This document shows, one piece after another, positions 50,455 through 59,512 of a stretch of DNA of 64,000 nt; the stretch's first letter is position 1, and every line of letters starts with the position of its first letter. Position numbers and translations under genes: made by a program. The notes beneath the pieces are model-generated. The model saw only the letters and a program-made list of their open reading frames with translations. It was not told the DNA's origin and did not search any database. The DNA comes from Thermoleophilales bacterium (GTDB lineage Bacteria > Actinomycetota > Thermoleophilia > Solirubrobacterales > 70-9), in the NCBI GenBank assembly GCA_020636895.1, contig JACJWZ010000001.1:1107501-1171500 (forward strand), written 5' to 3'.

Positions 50455-51889
50455 CGGCACCTCCCCTCCACGCCGCGTTCGTGTCGAAGCCGATCGCGCT
50501 CTCGAGCGCATGCGCCGCGTCGAGGAGCGCGGTCTCGCCGAACGCCGGCCCGACGAGCTGCACCCCGACCGGGAGCTCGGGCCCCCCGTCCGGAGCTGCG
50601 GCGAGCCCTCCCGGGATCGAGATCGCGGGAACGCCGGCGAGCGACATCGGCACCGTGCAGTAGTCGGCCATGTACATCGCGAGCGGATCGTCGGTGCGGG
50701 AGCCGAGCGGAAAGGCGACGGTGGGCGAGGTCGGCGTCAGCAGCACGTCGTGGTCGGCGAAGGCGTTCTCGAAGTCTCGCGCGATCAACGTCCGCACCCG
50801 CTGCGCGCGGCCGTAATAGGCGTCGTAGTAGCCGGAGGAGAGCGCGTAGGTGCCGAGCATGATCCGGCGCTTGACCTCGGGGCCGAAGCCCGCCGCGCGG
50901 GTCAGCTCGTACATGTCGTCGAGGCCCTCGGCGGCGACGCGCTCGCCGAAGCGGACGCCGTCGTAGCGGGCGAGGTTCGCCGAGGCCTCCGCCGGAGCGA
51001 TCACGTAGTAGGCGGAGATCCCGTAGCGGGCGTTGGGGAGGCTGGTCTCGGCGACCGTCGCGCCGAGCGACTCACAAAGGGCGATCGTCCGCTCCATGAC
51101 CTCGCGGACGCCGTCCTCCATCCCTTCCGCCTCGGAGGCGAGCTCGCGGGGGACGCCGACGCGAACACCGCTCAGGTCCTCGCGCGAGGGCATCTCGACC
51201 CCTGCGGCGATCCCGGTGGAGGTCGTGTCGCGGGGGTCGGCTCCCTGCATCACCCGAAGCAGCAGCGCCGCGTCGGCGACCGTGCGAGTGAACGGCCCGC
51301 ACTGATCCAGCGAGGAGGCGAAGGCGATCATCCCCGAGCGCGAGATCGAGCCGTAGGTCGGCTTCAGGCCGACGACGCCGCAGAACGCCGCGGGCTGGCG
51401 GATCGAGCCGCCGGTGTCGGTCCCGAGCGCGCAGGGAGCGAGCCCACCGGCGACGGCGGCGGCGGAGCCGCCCGATGAGCCGCCGGGGACGCGGTCGGTG
51501 TCCCACGGATTGCGAACGTCGCCGTAGGCGGAGTTCTCGTTCGAGGAGCCCATGGCGAACTCGTCCATGTTCGTCTTCCCGAGCACGCTCGCACCGGCGC
51601 CGAGCAGGCGCTCGACGGCGGTCGCGGTGTAGGGCGGAAGGTAGTTCTCGAGGATCCGCGAGCCCGCGGTCGTCGGCACGTCCTCGATGCAGAAGATGTC
51701 CTTGACAGCCACCGGAACGCCACCGAGCGGCCCCTCCTCGCCGCCGATCGGCTCATCGGGGCGCCACAGGTAGGCGCCGAGCTCGTCGGGAAGCCCGGCG
51801 TAGGCATCAGCCCATTCCGCCGCGGCGAGGTCGCGGGCCTCGATCGCGGCGAGGCCTGCGGCGACGCTGAGGTCGCGGACGTCGCTCAC
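50447..51889 (-). CDS. gatA: Aspartyl/glutamyl-tRNA(Asn/Gln) amidotransferase subunit A
   Basis: Amidase-signature subunit that releases ammonia from glutamine. 480 aa. The Ser-cisSer-Lys triad is visible: Lys in GVPVAVKDIF (about 63), and two serines in GGSSGGSAAAVAGG and GTDTGGSIRQPAAFCG (about 138-165). With gatC and gatB it forms the transamidosome enzyme used when GlnRS and/or AsnRS is absent. Four-base overlap with gatC. Confidence 0.96.
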   Translation of the reverse strand: MSDVRDLSVAAGLAAIEARDLAAAEWADAYAGLPDELGAYLWRPDEPIGGEEGPLGGVPVAVKDIFCIEDVPTTAGSRILENYLPPYTATAVERLLGAGASVLGKTNMDEFAMGSSNENSAYGDVRNPWDTDRVPGGSSGGSAAAVAGGLAPCALGTDTGGSIRQPAAFCGVVGLKPTYGSISRSGMIAFASSLDQCGPFTRTVADAALLLRVMQGADPRDTTSTGIAAGVEMPSREDLSGVRVGVPRELASEAEGMEDGVREVMERTIALCESLGATVAETSLPNARYGISAYYVIAPAEASANLARYDGVRFGERVAAEGLDDMYELTRAAGFGPEVKRRIMLGTYALSSGYYDAYYGRAQRVRTLIARDFENAFADHDVLLTPTSPTVAFPLGSRTDDPLAMYMADYCTVPMSLAGVPAISIPGGLAAAPDGGPELPVGVQLVGPAFGETALLDAAHALESAIGFDTNAAWRGGADA

Positions 51890-52170
51890 GCCTGCGGCGA
51901 GGGGACCCGGAACGAGCCGGATGCGGGATCGGGGGCGTTCGCGAGCGCGGCGTCGCGGGGCAGACTGGCGGCGACGTCGTCGGCGCGCATGACGTTCTCG
52001 GCGTCGACCACGCGGGAGGTCGGCTCGACCCCCTCGATGTCGAGCTCGGCCATCGTCTCGACGTGGTCGAGGATCGAGGAGAGCTCGGCGCTCATCCGCT
52101 CGACCTCCTCGTCGTCGAGGCGCAGCCGCGCGAGGCGCGCGACGTGGAGGACCTGCTTGCGGTCGATCAT
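51886..52170 (-). CDS. gatC: Aspartyl/glutamyl-tRNA(Asn/Gln) amidotransferase subunit C
   Basis: 94 aa structural subunit wrapping GatA and GatB. VLHVARLARLRLDDEEVERM, LSSILDHVETMAELDIEGVEP (two parts) and the C-terminal MRADDV are family-typical. A TAGAAT (52186-52181) ends 10 nt before the ATG and may be the operon's -10 with a very short leader. gatCAB order on one strand. Confidence 0.94.
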   Translation of the reverse strand: MIDRKQVLHVARLARLRLDDEEVERMSAELSSILDHVETMAELDIEGVEPTSRVVDAENVMRADDVAASLPRDAALANAPDPASGSFRVPSPQA

Positions 52171-52206
52171 CGGGGGCGGGATTCTAGGACGGCGCGCCGA
52201 GCGCGA

Positions 52207-53622
52207 TCAGGCGGGCGGTGGCGGAGGGGGCGGCGGCACGCCCGCCGGCAAGGCGCTCGCCCCGTCCGTCGAGCCGCGGCTTGCAGCGAGCAGACCACCG
52301 AAGGCACCCAGCACGGCGCCGATCACCAGGAAGTTGAGCCCGACGCTGAGACCCACCGCCTTGCCCATGATGTCCTTCTGGATGAGCGCGTTGAGGGCGA
52401 TCATCGTCACCGCCCAGATCGGTCCCACGAGGGCGCCGTAGCCGAGCGAACGGCCGAGAGCACCGCCCGCCCCACCTGTCGCGGAGCGCGCGACCCGGTA
52501 CCCGGCCCAGAGCGCCGCCGCGAGCACCAGGGCCGAGAGCAGGAAGGACGCGATGAAGAGCGCGGCGGGCAGGGCCCCGGAGTAGTTGAAGATCCTGAAC
52601 GCCCCCTCGGGCGTGAGGGTGCTGAGATCGTCCCCTTGCAGGAACTCCTGTGCGTCGTCGGTGTCGTAGACGTCGCGCGCATCGGTCACCGGCGCGGGCA
52701 GACCGAGCGTGTCGAAGATCGGCGTGTGGAACTGCGCGCCGGCGCCGAGCTCGGCGAAGTGGATGCCGTTGTCGGGCGCGAAGAGGACGACATCGAGGAT
52801 CAGCCCGCCCGTCGACGCCGGATCGTCCGTGCCCGCATAGCTCGCCGCGATCGCCTTCATGTCGCCGGCGTTGCGAGCGGCCTGGATGACCCAGACCGAG
52901 GTGCCGACGATCGTGCTCACCACCAGCAGCGCAACCAGCGGCACAAGCGCTCCCTTGAGCACCGCCAGCACCCGGGCGACCGCCGGCGAGAGCCGGACCT
53001 CACCGAGGCGCCCCTCGCTCCGCAGCGCCCAGAGCGCTCCGGCGAAGCCGCCGAGCGCGCCCCAGAGCAGCGAGAGCAGGATCAGCGACGCGACGCTCAC
53101 CGACAGCGTCACCCCATCGCTGGGGCTCTCCTTCGAGGCGAAACCGAAGACGAACATCAGGATCGCCAGCGGCACTCCCGTGGCGAGCCCCCAGAGAAGG
53201 CGTTGGTTGGCTGCCATCTCGCGCACGCCCGGGACGAACGAGCTCAAGACGCGGACCGAGCCGGCGCAGACGAGCAGCAGGACCAGCAGGAAGATCGCGG
53301 GCATGATCCGGATCACGTAGTCCACGCTGGTCACGTCGAAGGTCGCGAGCGTCGCGGAGGCCGCGCCCCGGAAGGCGGCCTTGATCGTGCTCCCGTCGAC
53401 GATCTCCACGCTGGTGATCGACGCCTTCGGCAACGCGACGGCGAGCACCAGCCCGACCAGGAGCATGACCACGGCCGTGGTCGCTGCCGCTGCAGCGGCG
53501 ACGATCACCCCCGGCAGTGCCGTCCCGGCGCCTGCCGCTCCACCGGTCCCGCCCGGGGGCGGTGGAGGCGGAGGCGGCGGAACCTGGGCGCGACCGCCCG
53601 GGGGTGGCAGCGGATCGCTCAT
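52207..53622 (-). CDS. Large membrane protein with polyproline termini, unknown
   Basis: 471 aa. A proline run (nine Pro, about 15-23) opens the protein and another (about eight Pro) closes it. Seven to eight hydrophobic segments lie between, arranged around an extracytoplasmic loop (about 270-340, DDPASTGG, HFAELGAGAQFHTPIFD). No motif I recognise. It overlaps the upstream 177-aa membrane gene by 4 bp, so the two probably act together. Confidence 0.65.
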   Translation of the reverse strand: MSDPLPPPGGRAQVPPPPPPPPPGGTGGAAGAGTALPGVIVAAAAAATTAVVMLLVGLVLAVALPKASITSVEIVDGSTIKAAFRGAASATLATFDVTSVDYVIRIMPAIFLLVLLLVCAGSVRVLSSFVPGVREMAANQRLLWGLATGVPLAILMFVFGFASKESPSDGVTLSVSVASLILLSLLWGALGGFAGALWALRSEGRLGEVRLSPAVARVLAVLKGALVPLVALLVVSTIVGTSVWVIQAARNAGDMKAIAASYAGTDDPASTGGLILDVVLFAPDNGIHFAELGAGAQFHTPIFDTLGLPAPVTDARDVYDTDDAQEFLQGDDLSTLTPEGAFRIFNYSGALPAALFIASFLLSALVLAAALWAGYRVARSATGGAGGALGRSLGYGALVGPIWAVTMIALNALIQKDIMGKAVGLSVGLNFLVIGAVLGAFGGLLAASRGSTDGASALPAGVPPPPPPPPA

Positions 53623-54152
53623 CCGCTGTCCGGGCGACGCCCGGCCACCCTCTCACCCTCGCCGCGGAAGGAGACGCCCTCCTCCTGCATCGCCATCCAC
53701 CCGCCGACGGTGATCCCCATCGTGAGGAGCAGCCCGACGAAGGCGAAGAGCTCCCGGTCGAGGCCGTAGGGGGTGAAGATCAGCCGGAACAGCACGAGCA
53801 GCGTCGCGAAGATCCCGAAGGTGGTCGTCAGAGCGCTGGCCGCGACCGGGACGTTCGGCGAGCGTGAGGCTGCGGCCATCACCCCGAGGCCGACCGCGAC
53901 GAGGATCGTCAGCAGCAGGAAGATGTCGATCAGGCTGAAGGCCTGCCAGGCGTTGAAGGTGACCTTGTCGGTGAGGTCACCCGCGAGGTAGGTGCCGTCG
54001 CTGAACCTCTCCGCGATCACCTCCTGGTTCTTGTTGCTGAGCTCGATCGAGTCCTCGAGGGTGATCCCGAACCAGCCGAAGAACATGACGACGAGGAGCA
54101 GCAGCGCCGAGCCGGCGGCGACGATCTCCCCGGTCTTCACCTTGCCTTGCAT
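53619..54152 (-). CDS. Small polytopic membrane protein, unknown
   Basis: 177 aa from ATG 54152, with GAGGAGCGAG just upstream. Four hydrophobic segments: GSALLLLVVMFFGWFGI, IDIFLLLTILVAVGLGVMA, TTFGIFATLLVLFRLIF and AFVGLLLTMGITVGGWM. A ~45-residue charged loop lies after the first. The frame upstream to 54200 is Arg-rich and has no RBS. Downstream of folD by 58 nt and coupled to the 471-aa gene. Confidence 0.68.
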   Translation of the reverse strand: MQGKVKTGEIVAAGSALLLLVVMFFGWFGITLEDSIELSNKNQEVIAERFSDGTYLAGDLTDKVTFNAWQAFSLIDIFLLLTILVAVGLGVMAAASRSPNVPVAASALTTTFGIFATLLVLFRLIFTPYGLDRELFAFVGLLLTMGITVGGWMAMQEEGVSFRGEGERVAGRRPDSG

Positions 54153-54210
54153 CTCGCTCCTCTTCGCCCTGGGCGCGGCCGCTCGCCGCCTCCGGCTCAC
54201 CCTATAGCGG

Positions 54211-55101
54211 CTAGGGCGCGGAGGCGGGGGCGACGGACGTGCGGACGGTGTTCGCCAGCAGCATCGCGATCGTCATCGGCCCGACGCCACCGGGGACGGG
54301 CGTGATCGCGCCCGCGACCTGGGCGACCGCCGCGTAGTCGACGTCCCCGACGAGACCCTCGTCGGTGCGGTTCATGCCGACGTCGATCACCGTCGCGCCG
54401 GGCTTCACCCAGTCGGCCTCGATCAGCTTCGGGACGCCGACGGCCGCGATCAGGATGTCGGCGCGACGGCATACGGCGGGGAGATCTCGGGTGCGGCTGT
54501 GGCAGGTGGTGACGGTCGCGTTGGCGCCGAGCAGCAGGCTGCCGAGCGGTCTGCCGACGAGGTTGGAGCGCCCGACGATCACGGCCTCCGCCCCCTCGAG
54601 CTCGGCGCCCACGCGCGCCAGCAGCTCGACGCATCCGGCGGGAGTGCAGGGGATCAGGCCCAGCGGCGGCTCGGAGGGCTCCAGCTCCAGCGCCTCGGCG
54701 AGCCCGATCCGCCCCTGCGCGAGCAGTCCCGCGTTGGCCGCGGTGAGCCCGTCGACGTCCTTGCGCGGGGAGATCTCGGCCAGCACGGGATCGGGATCGA
54801 GCCCCTCGGGAAGGGGGAGCTGGACGAGGATGCCGTCGACCTCGGGGTCGGCGTTCAGGCCGCGGACGAGGTCGTTGAGCTCACCCTGGGAGATCGTCGC
54901 CGGGACCTCGTGGTGGATCGAGCGGATCCCGGCCTCCGCGCATGCCTTGCGCTTGCTGCCGACGTAGACGTGGGAGGCAGGGTCCTCGCCGACGAGGACC
55001 GTCGCGAGGCCCGGCTTGCGCTCGCGCTTGCCGACCACCTCCGCGATCCGCGCGCGGACGTCGGCGGCGACCGCCTTGCCGTCGATCACACGGGCCGTCA
55101 C
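54211..55101 (-). CDS. folD: Methylenetetrahydrofolate dehydrogenase / methenyltetrahydrofolate cyclohydrolase
   Basis: Bifunctional one-carbon enzyme interconverting 5,10-methylene- and 10-formyl-THF with NADP. 296 aa. ASHVYVGSKRKACAEAGI (about 43-60) holds the catalytic Tyr and Lys. GILVQLPLPEGLD and PCTPAGC follow, as do VIVGRSNLVGRPLGSLLLG near 165 and TPVPGGVGPMTIAMLL at the end. Serine from SerCA feeds this folate cycle through GlyA, which is not in the window. Confidence 0.96.
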   Translation of the reverse strand: MTARVIDGKAVAADVRARIAEVVGKRERKPGLATVLVGEDPASHVYVGSKRKACAEAGIRSIHHEVPATISQGELNDLVRGLNADPEVDGILVQLPLPEGLDPDPVLAEISPRKDVDGLTAANAGLLAQGRIGLAEALELEPSEPPLGLIPCTPAGCVELLARVGAELEGAEAVIVGRSNLVGRPLGSLLLGANATVTTCHSRTRDLPAVCRRADILIAAVGVPKLIEADWVKPGATVIDVGMNRTDEGLVGDVDYAAVAQVAGAITPVPGGVGPMTIAMLLANTVRTSVAPASAP

Positions 55102-55201
55102 TCGTGGCGCCCCTGACCAAGCGGACCAAGGACGCAGGAGGCGAAGCGGCCAGTCGGGCCGTGAGCCGACGAGGACGCAGGTATGCGCAGCGTCAGGGCC
55201 G

Positions 55202-57523
55202 TCACGAGGCCTTCTGGATCGGGGCGAAGTCAGCCATCAGCCTGCGCTCATCGCCCTTCTTACGGAATCGCACGACGAGCTGATCCCCGTCGACGGCGGT
55301 GATCACTCCCTCGCCGAACGCCGCATGGACGATGTCGTCACCGACGGCCAGATCGAGCGCCGGACGCGGCTCCGCCTTGAAGCTCCCGGCCGCTGAGCCG
55401 AGTGGGTCGTAGCCGCCCCCGCTCGAGCGGCCCGCCGAGGAGCCCCACCCCATCGCCGGCGCCGTCGAGTGCCGCTCGACCAGCTCGGAGGGGATCTCGC
55501 CGAGGAAGCGCGACGGCACCCCGGGGCCGCCCTGCCCGAACAGCATCCGGCGGCGCGCGTAAGTGAGCGTCAAGAGCTTCCGCGCCCGCGTCAGGCCGAC
55601 GTAGCAGAGGCGGCGCTCCTCCTCGAGATTGCCCTCGTCGACCGAGCGCGAGTGCGGGAAGACGCCGTCCTCGCAGCCGATCATGAAGACGGCGTCGTAT
55701 TCCAGGCCCTTGGCGTTGTGGAGGGTCATCAGCGTCACCTTCGAGCCGTCGTCGACGAGGGCGTCCTGCTCGCTCACCAGGGAGATCTGCTCCAGGAACT
55801 CCTCCAGCGGGGGCAGCTCCGAGTCGCCCTCGAGCTCGCGGTTGGCGTCGAACTCCCCCGCCATCCCGATCAGCTCCTGCAGGTTCTCGATCCGGCCCTC
55901 GGCCTCCACCGTGCGCTCGGCCTCCAGCGCCTCGATGTAGCCCGACTCCGAGAGCACCGACTCGAGCAGCTCGGCGACCGGCCCGCGGCGCTCGGCGCGC
56001 TCGGTCAGGCTCGCGATCAGCTCGCCGAAGCGGCCGATCGCCTTGACGGCGGCGGCGCCCATCCCGGGCACGCGATCCACCTGCTCGACCGCCTCCAGCG
56101 CGGAGACGCCGTTGGTGTTGGCGAAGGCGAGGAGGCGGCCCTCCGACGTCTGCCCGATCCCGCGCCGCGGCGAGTTGATGATCCTGCCCAGGGCGACGCC
56201 GTCGGCGGGGTTCGCGAGCACGGTCATGTAGGCGATCGCGTCCTTGATCTCGGCCCGCTCGTAGAACTTCGTGCCGCCGATCACCTGGTAGGGGACGTCG
56301 AAGCGGACGAGCGTGTCCTCGAGCACCCGGCTCTGCGCGTTGGTCCGGTAGAAGACGGCGACGTCGTCGCGGCTGTAGCCCCGCTCGTCGACGAGGCGGT
56401 CGATCTCGCCGGCCACCCAGCGCGCCTCCTCGTGCTCGTCGGCAAGCTCGGCGATCGTCACCGGATCCCCACGGCCCTGGTCGGTCCAGAGGTTCTTGTC
56501 GAGCCGCTCGCGGTTGTGGGAGATGAGCCCGTTGGCGGCATCGAGGATCGTCCCGGTCGAGCGGTAGTTCTGCTCGAGCTTCACCGTCAACGCCTCGGGG
56601 AAGTCGCGCTCGAAGTCGAGGATGTTGCGGACCTCGGCGGCGCGGAAGCCGTAGATCGACTGCGAGTCGTCGCCGACGACGAAGAGGTTCCCGTGCTCCT
56701 CGGTGAGCAGCTGCAGGAGCCGGTACTGGACTCGGTTGGTGTCCTGGTACTCGTCGACGAGCACGTGGCGGAACTGACGCTGGTAGCGCTCGCGCAGGTC
56801 GGGGAAGAGCTCGAGCAGGTTGACGGTGCGCAGCAGCAGGTCGTCGAAGTCCATCGCGTTGGCCTCGTGCATCCGCCGCTCGTACATCTCGTAGACGTCG
56901 GCGACCGTGGCCTCGAAGAAGGACCCCTGCTCCTCGCGCAGCGTCTCCGCATCGCGCAGCCGGTTCTTGGCTCCCGAGATCTGGGACTTGATCGAGCGCG
57001 GCGGAAAGCGCTTGGGGTCGATGTCGAGCTCGTCCATGCAGCGCTTGACCATGCGCCGCGAGTCGGCCTCGTCGTAGATCGTGAAGCCGCGCTTGTAGGC
57101 GAGCCGGTCGGCGTGCTGGCGCAGGATCCGTGCGCAGGCCGAGTGGAACGTCATCACCCACATCAGCCGCGAAGCGGGGCCGACGAGCGAGGCGACCCGC
57201 TCCTTCATCTCCCCCGCCGCCTTGTTCGTGAAGGTGATCGCGAGGATCTCCCCGGGGCGAGCCATCCCGGTCGCGAGCAGGTAGGCGATCCGATGGGTCA
57301 GCACGCGGGTCTTGCCGGAGCCGGCGCCGGCGAGGATCAGCAGCGGCCCCTCCCCCGCCTCGACCGCCTCGGTCTGCGCCGGGTTGAGGCCCTGCAGGAG
57401 GCTCTCGACCGCGGTCGCGCCGGGGCTGATCGGCGCGCCGCCGAAGGCTTCTTCCCCCTCGCCGTGGTGCTCGCCTTCTGCGTCGCCGTATCCGTCGAAT
57501 TCAGTCTCGGTGCGCTGCTCCAA
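55202..57523 (-). CDS. UvrD/PcrA-type ATP-dependent DNA helicase
   Basis: Superfamily 1A 3'-5' helicase for repair and replication-conflict resolution. 773 aa. Motif I is LAGAGSGKTR (about 65), and the Walker B/motif II LVDEYQDTN and motif III GDDSQSIYGFRAA are present. TLHNAKGLEYDAVF and YVGLTRARK are motifs V and VI. The C-terminal ~55 residues (VGDDIVHAAFGEGVITAVD) are the Tudor-like tail of PcrA that contacts RNA polymerase. TTG start at 57523, with TATCCT ending 9 nt upstream. UvrD1 or PcrA are both acceptable names. Confidence 0.94.
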   Translation of the reverse strand: MEQRTETEFDGYGDAEGEHHGEGEEAFGGAPISPGATAVESLLQGLNPAQTEAVEAGEGPLLILAGAGSGKTRVLTHRIAYLLATGMARPGEILAITFTNKAAGEMKERVASLVGPASRLMWVMTFHSACARILRQHADRLAYKRGFTIYDEADSRRMVKRCMDELDIDPKRFPPRSIKSQISGAKNRLRDAETLREEQGSFFEATVADVYEMYERRMHEANAMDFDDLLLRTVNLLELFPDLRERYQRQFRHVLVDEYQDTNRVQYRLLQLLTEEHGNLFVVGDDSQSIYGFRAAEVRNILDFERDFPEALTVKLEQNYRSTGTILDAANGLISHNRERLDKNLWTDQGRGDPVTIAELADEHEEARWVAGEIDRLVDERGYSRDDVAVFYRTNAQSRVLEDTLVRFDVPYQVIGGTKFYERAEIKDAIAYMTVLANPADGVALGRIINSPRRGIGQTSEGRLLAFANTNGVSALEAVEQVDRVPGMGAAAVKAIGRFGELIASLTERAERRGPVAELLESVLSESGYIEALEAERTVEAEGRIENLQELIGMAGEFDANRELEGDSELPPLEEFLEQISLVSEQDALVDDGSKVTLMTLHNAKGLEYDAVFMIGCEDGVFPHSRSVDEGNLEEERRLCYVGLTRARKLLTLTYARRRMLFGQGGPGVPSRFLGEIPSELVERHSTAPAMGWGSSAGRSSGGGYDPLGSAAGSFKAEPRPALDLAVGDDIVHAAFGEGVITAVDGDQLVVRFRKKGDERRLMADFAPIQKAS

Positions 57524-57598
57524 GGGCCAACGAGGATAGCCCCGGGGACGGCGGGCTCAGCTCGGCGAGCGGCCCACGGCGAGCGTCCACCGCGGGCG

Positions 57599-58678
57599 TC
57601 AGCAGGAGGCCGTGCTGGTGGCGAGCGCTGATTCCAACGCGCTGTTCGCGTTCTTCAGCTTCTTCTTCGCCTTCTTCTTGGCCGCCTTGGCCTTCCGCTT
57701 CTTGTTCTTGCTCTTGGCCTTCTTGACCTTCTTCTTGGCCTTGTCGTACTTGGCCTGTGCCTTGGCGACCTTGTCCTTGGCCTTGCGCACTGCCTTCTTG
57801 GCGTCGATGCAGGCTTGCGAGATCAAGCCCAGGACGATGTTCTGGGACTCCGAGCCGAACGTGCCGACCGAGAAGCGGTACTCGGTCCCCTGCACGGCGT
57901 TGAAGTCGAGTTCGGTCAGAGCGCTGCCCCCACCGCAGCTGCCGTCGTCGGCGGTTGCGGTCTCGAGCAGCTGGGCGACGGAGGCGCCGGTGTAGACGCC
58001 CAGGTAGGTGTCGGCGGCGGGAACGGTGTCGCAGGTATCCAGGTGGTAGGAGCCGGAGGTCGGGGCAACCCACTTCCACCAGATCGTGGCGTCGCCGTTC
58101 CGCGGCTCACCGAGCTCCCGCGTCGCCTCGAAGTTGGACCCCCTCACGGATCCCTGCGCGGCGCCGAAGTCGTATGCCGCGGCGTAGTTGTCGTTGAGCG
58201 GGGTTCGGCGCAGGCTCAGCCTGATGTTGAGCGACTCGCTCCCGAAGGTGCCGACGGAGAAGCGGTACTCGACCCCGGCGATGGCGTCGAAGCTCAGCGT
58301 CGAGAGGTTCGACGAACCGCAGCCCCCGTCGTCGTTCTTGGCTATCTCGGTCAGATTGGCGGCGTTCGGCCCGACGTAGACGCCGATCACCGAATCGAAG
58401 CTCGGCACCGTCTGGCACGTGTCCAGCCTGAACCTGCCGGTCTCGGTCGCGGTCCATTTCCACCAGACCGTGCTGTCGCCGTTCTGTGGCTCGCCGGACT
58501 GGCGGGTCGCGTCGACGTTGGTGCCCAGAACGGTTCCGGGGGTCGGCTCGAACTGCGTCGCCGACCCGTAGTTGTCGTTCGGGGGCGGCGCGGCCTCGGC
58601 GCTTGCGGACAACGCCAACGTCAGCGCGGCGCCCGCCAGCGCCACGATTGCGGTTCGGATCCAACGAGCGTCCTTCAT
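57599..58678 (-). CDS. Secreted protein: two beta-rich repeats and a Lys-rich tail
   Basis: 359 aa. Signal peptide (IRTAIVALAGAALTLALSASAEA) to about residue 28. Two homologous ~125-residue units follow, each with PxNDNY, (S/A)GEPxNGDxxxWWKW, TCxTVP, YxG and a closing YRFSVGTFGSES. These look like PPC-type beta-sandwich domains with a cysteine pair. The last ~75 residues are almost all Lys, Ala and Asn, strongly basic and probably helical, and may grip cell-wall polymers or DNA. ATG 58678 has GGAAGG upstream. Function unknown. Confidence 0.75.
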   Translation of the reverse strand: MKDARWIRTAIVALAGAALTLALSASAEAAPPPNDNYGSATQFEPTPGTVLGTNVDATRQSGEPQNGDSTVWWKWTATETGRFRLDTCQTVPSFDSVIGVYVGPNAANLTEIAKNDDGGCGSSNLSTLSFDAIAGVEYRFSVGTFGSESLNIRLSLRRTPLNDNYAAAYDFGAAQGSVRGSNFEATRELGEPRNGDATIWWKWVAPTSGSYHLDTCDTVPAADTYLGVYTGASVAQLLETATADDGSCGGGSALTELDFNAVQGTEYRFSVGTFGSESQNIVLGLISQACIDAKKAVRKAKDKVAKAQAKYDKAKKKVKKAKSKNKKRKAKAAKKKAKKKLKNANSALESALATSTASC

Positions 58679-58865
58679 CGTGCGTCCTTCCAAGTCGATC
58701 GGGTTCCCCTCGACCTGAAGGACGTTCCGGCGCCGCGTTTCTTCCGCTCGACGCGAACAAGTCGTGAGCCGCCACCGCCATCGCTCGCGTTCCGCGGTTC
58801 GCTATTGATCGGTGGCATGCCCCGGCATAGAGTGCGCGGACTCGATCTGGGGAAAGTGGGTTCTG

Positions 58866-59492
58866 ATGAGGAAGCACGTGACATTCGCGAACGTCATCGC
58901 GCTGATAGCGCTGTTCGTCGCCCTTGGCGGCACCAGCTATGCCGTGAGCAAGCTCAACGGCAAGGACCTGGTCGACGGCAGCGTCACCGGCTCGAAGCTG
59001 GCGAAGGACACCTTGACCGGCAAGCAGATCAAGGAGAAGAAGCTCGGGACGGTGCCGGTGTCGGCGGACACGGAGAAGCTGCTCGTCAGCAGTCAGGGCA
59101 AGAAGGGAAAGGTGAAGCTCAGCTCCGACGGCTCCAACGCGAGCGGCGACGTCCTCGTCCGGCTCTCCGCCGGAGACTCGGCCCCGCTCCTCACCAACGG
59201 CCCGTTCACTTACCGCGCCGTGTGCGATCAGGGGCCCAACGGCTTCCTTCCGCGGGTCTTCCTCGATACGACCGCGGCCGGCACGGTCACGGACATGGGG
59301 CAGGTGAATCCCGGTGAGCCACTCAACGTCAACAACCTCGACAACTCCTACACGCAGGGCTTCATGACGAAGCAGCAGTTCGGCCTCTTCGCCGCAGCCC
59401 CCAGCGGCGACTCGATATCCGTCGGCTCGATCTACTACGGCGCAAACGTGGTCGGGTCGGACTGCGTCTACGCGGCGTTCGGCGTGGGCTGA
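58866..59492 (+). CDS. Secreted protein of a Thermoleophilia-typical family
   Basis: 208 aa. The N-terminus FANVIALIALFVALGGTSYA is a signal peptide, followed by VSKLNGKDLVDGSVTGSKL and TLTGKQIKEKKLG. That leader with its 'N/S-G-K' beta-turn segment is abundant in Solirubrobacterales. The C-terminal ~120 residues look like a beta-sandwich with two cysteines (AVCDQG, GSDCVY). Function unknown. A TAGAGT near 58828 may be the -10 of a ~32-nt leader. It is divergent from the other secreted-protein gene. Confidence 0.72.
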   Translation: MRKHVTFANVIALIALFVALGGTSYAVSKLNGKDLVDGSVTGSKLAKDTLTGKQIKEKKLGTVPVSADTEKLLVSSQGKKGKVKLSSDGSNASGDVLVRLSAGDSAPLLTNGPFTYRAVCDQGPNGFLPRVFLDTTAAGTVTDMGQVNPGEPLNVNNLDNSYTQGFMTKQQFGLFAAAPSGDSISVGSIYYGANVVGSDCVYAAFGVG

Positions 59493-59512
59493 GCGCGCCC
59501 CCGCGCTCAGCC
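59487..59512. terminator. Perfect 11-bp hairpin containing both convergent stop codons
   Basis: GGCTGAGCGCG (59487-59497), CCCC, CGCGCTCAGCC (59502-59512). The left arm includes the plus-strand TGA (59490-59492) and the right arm the cysE TGA (59509-59507 on the minus strand). This is the clearest case of a terminator assembled from the ends of two coding sequences. Confidence 0.6.
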
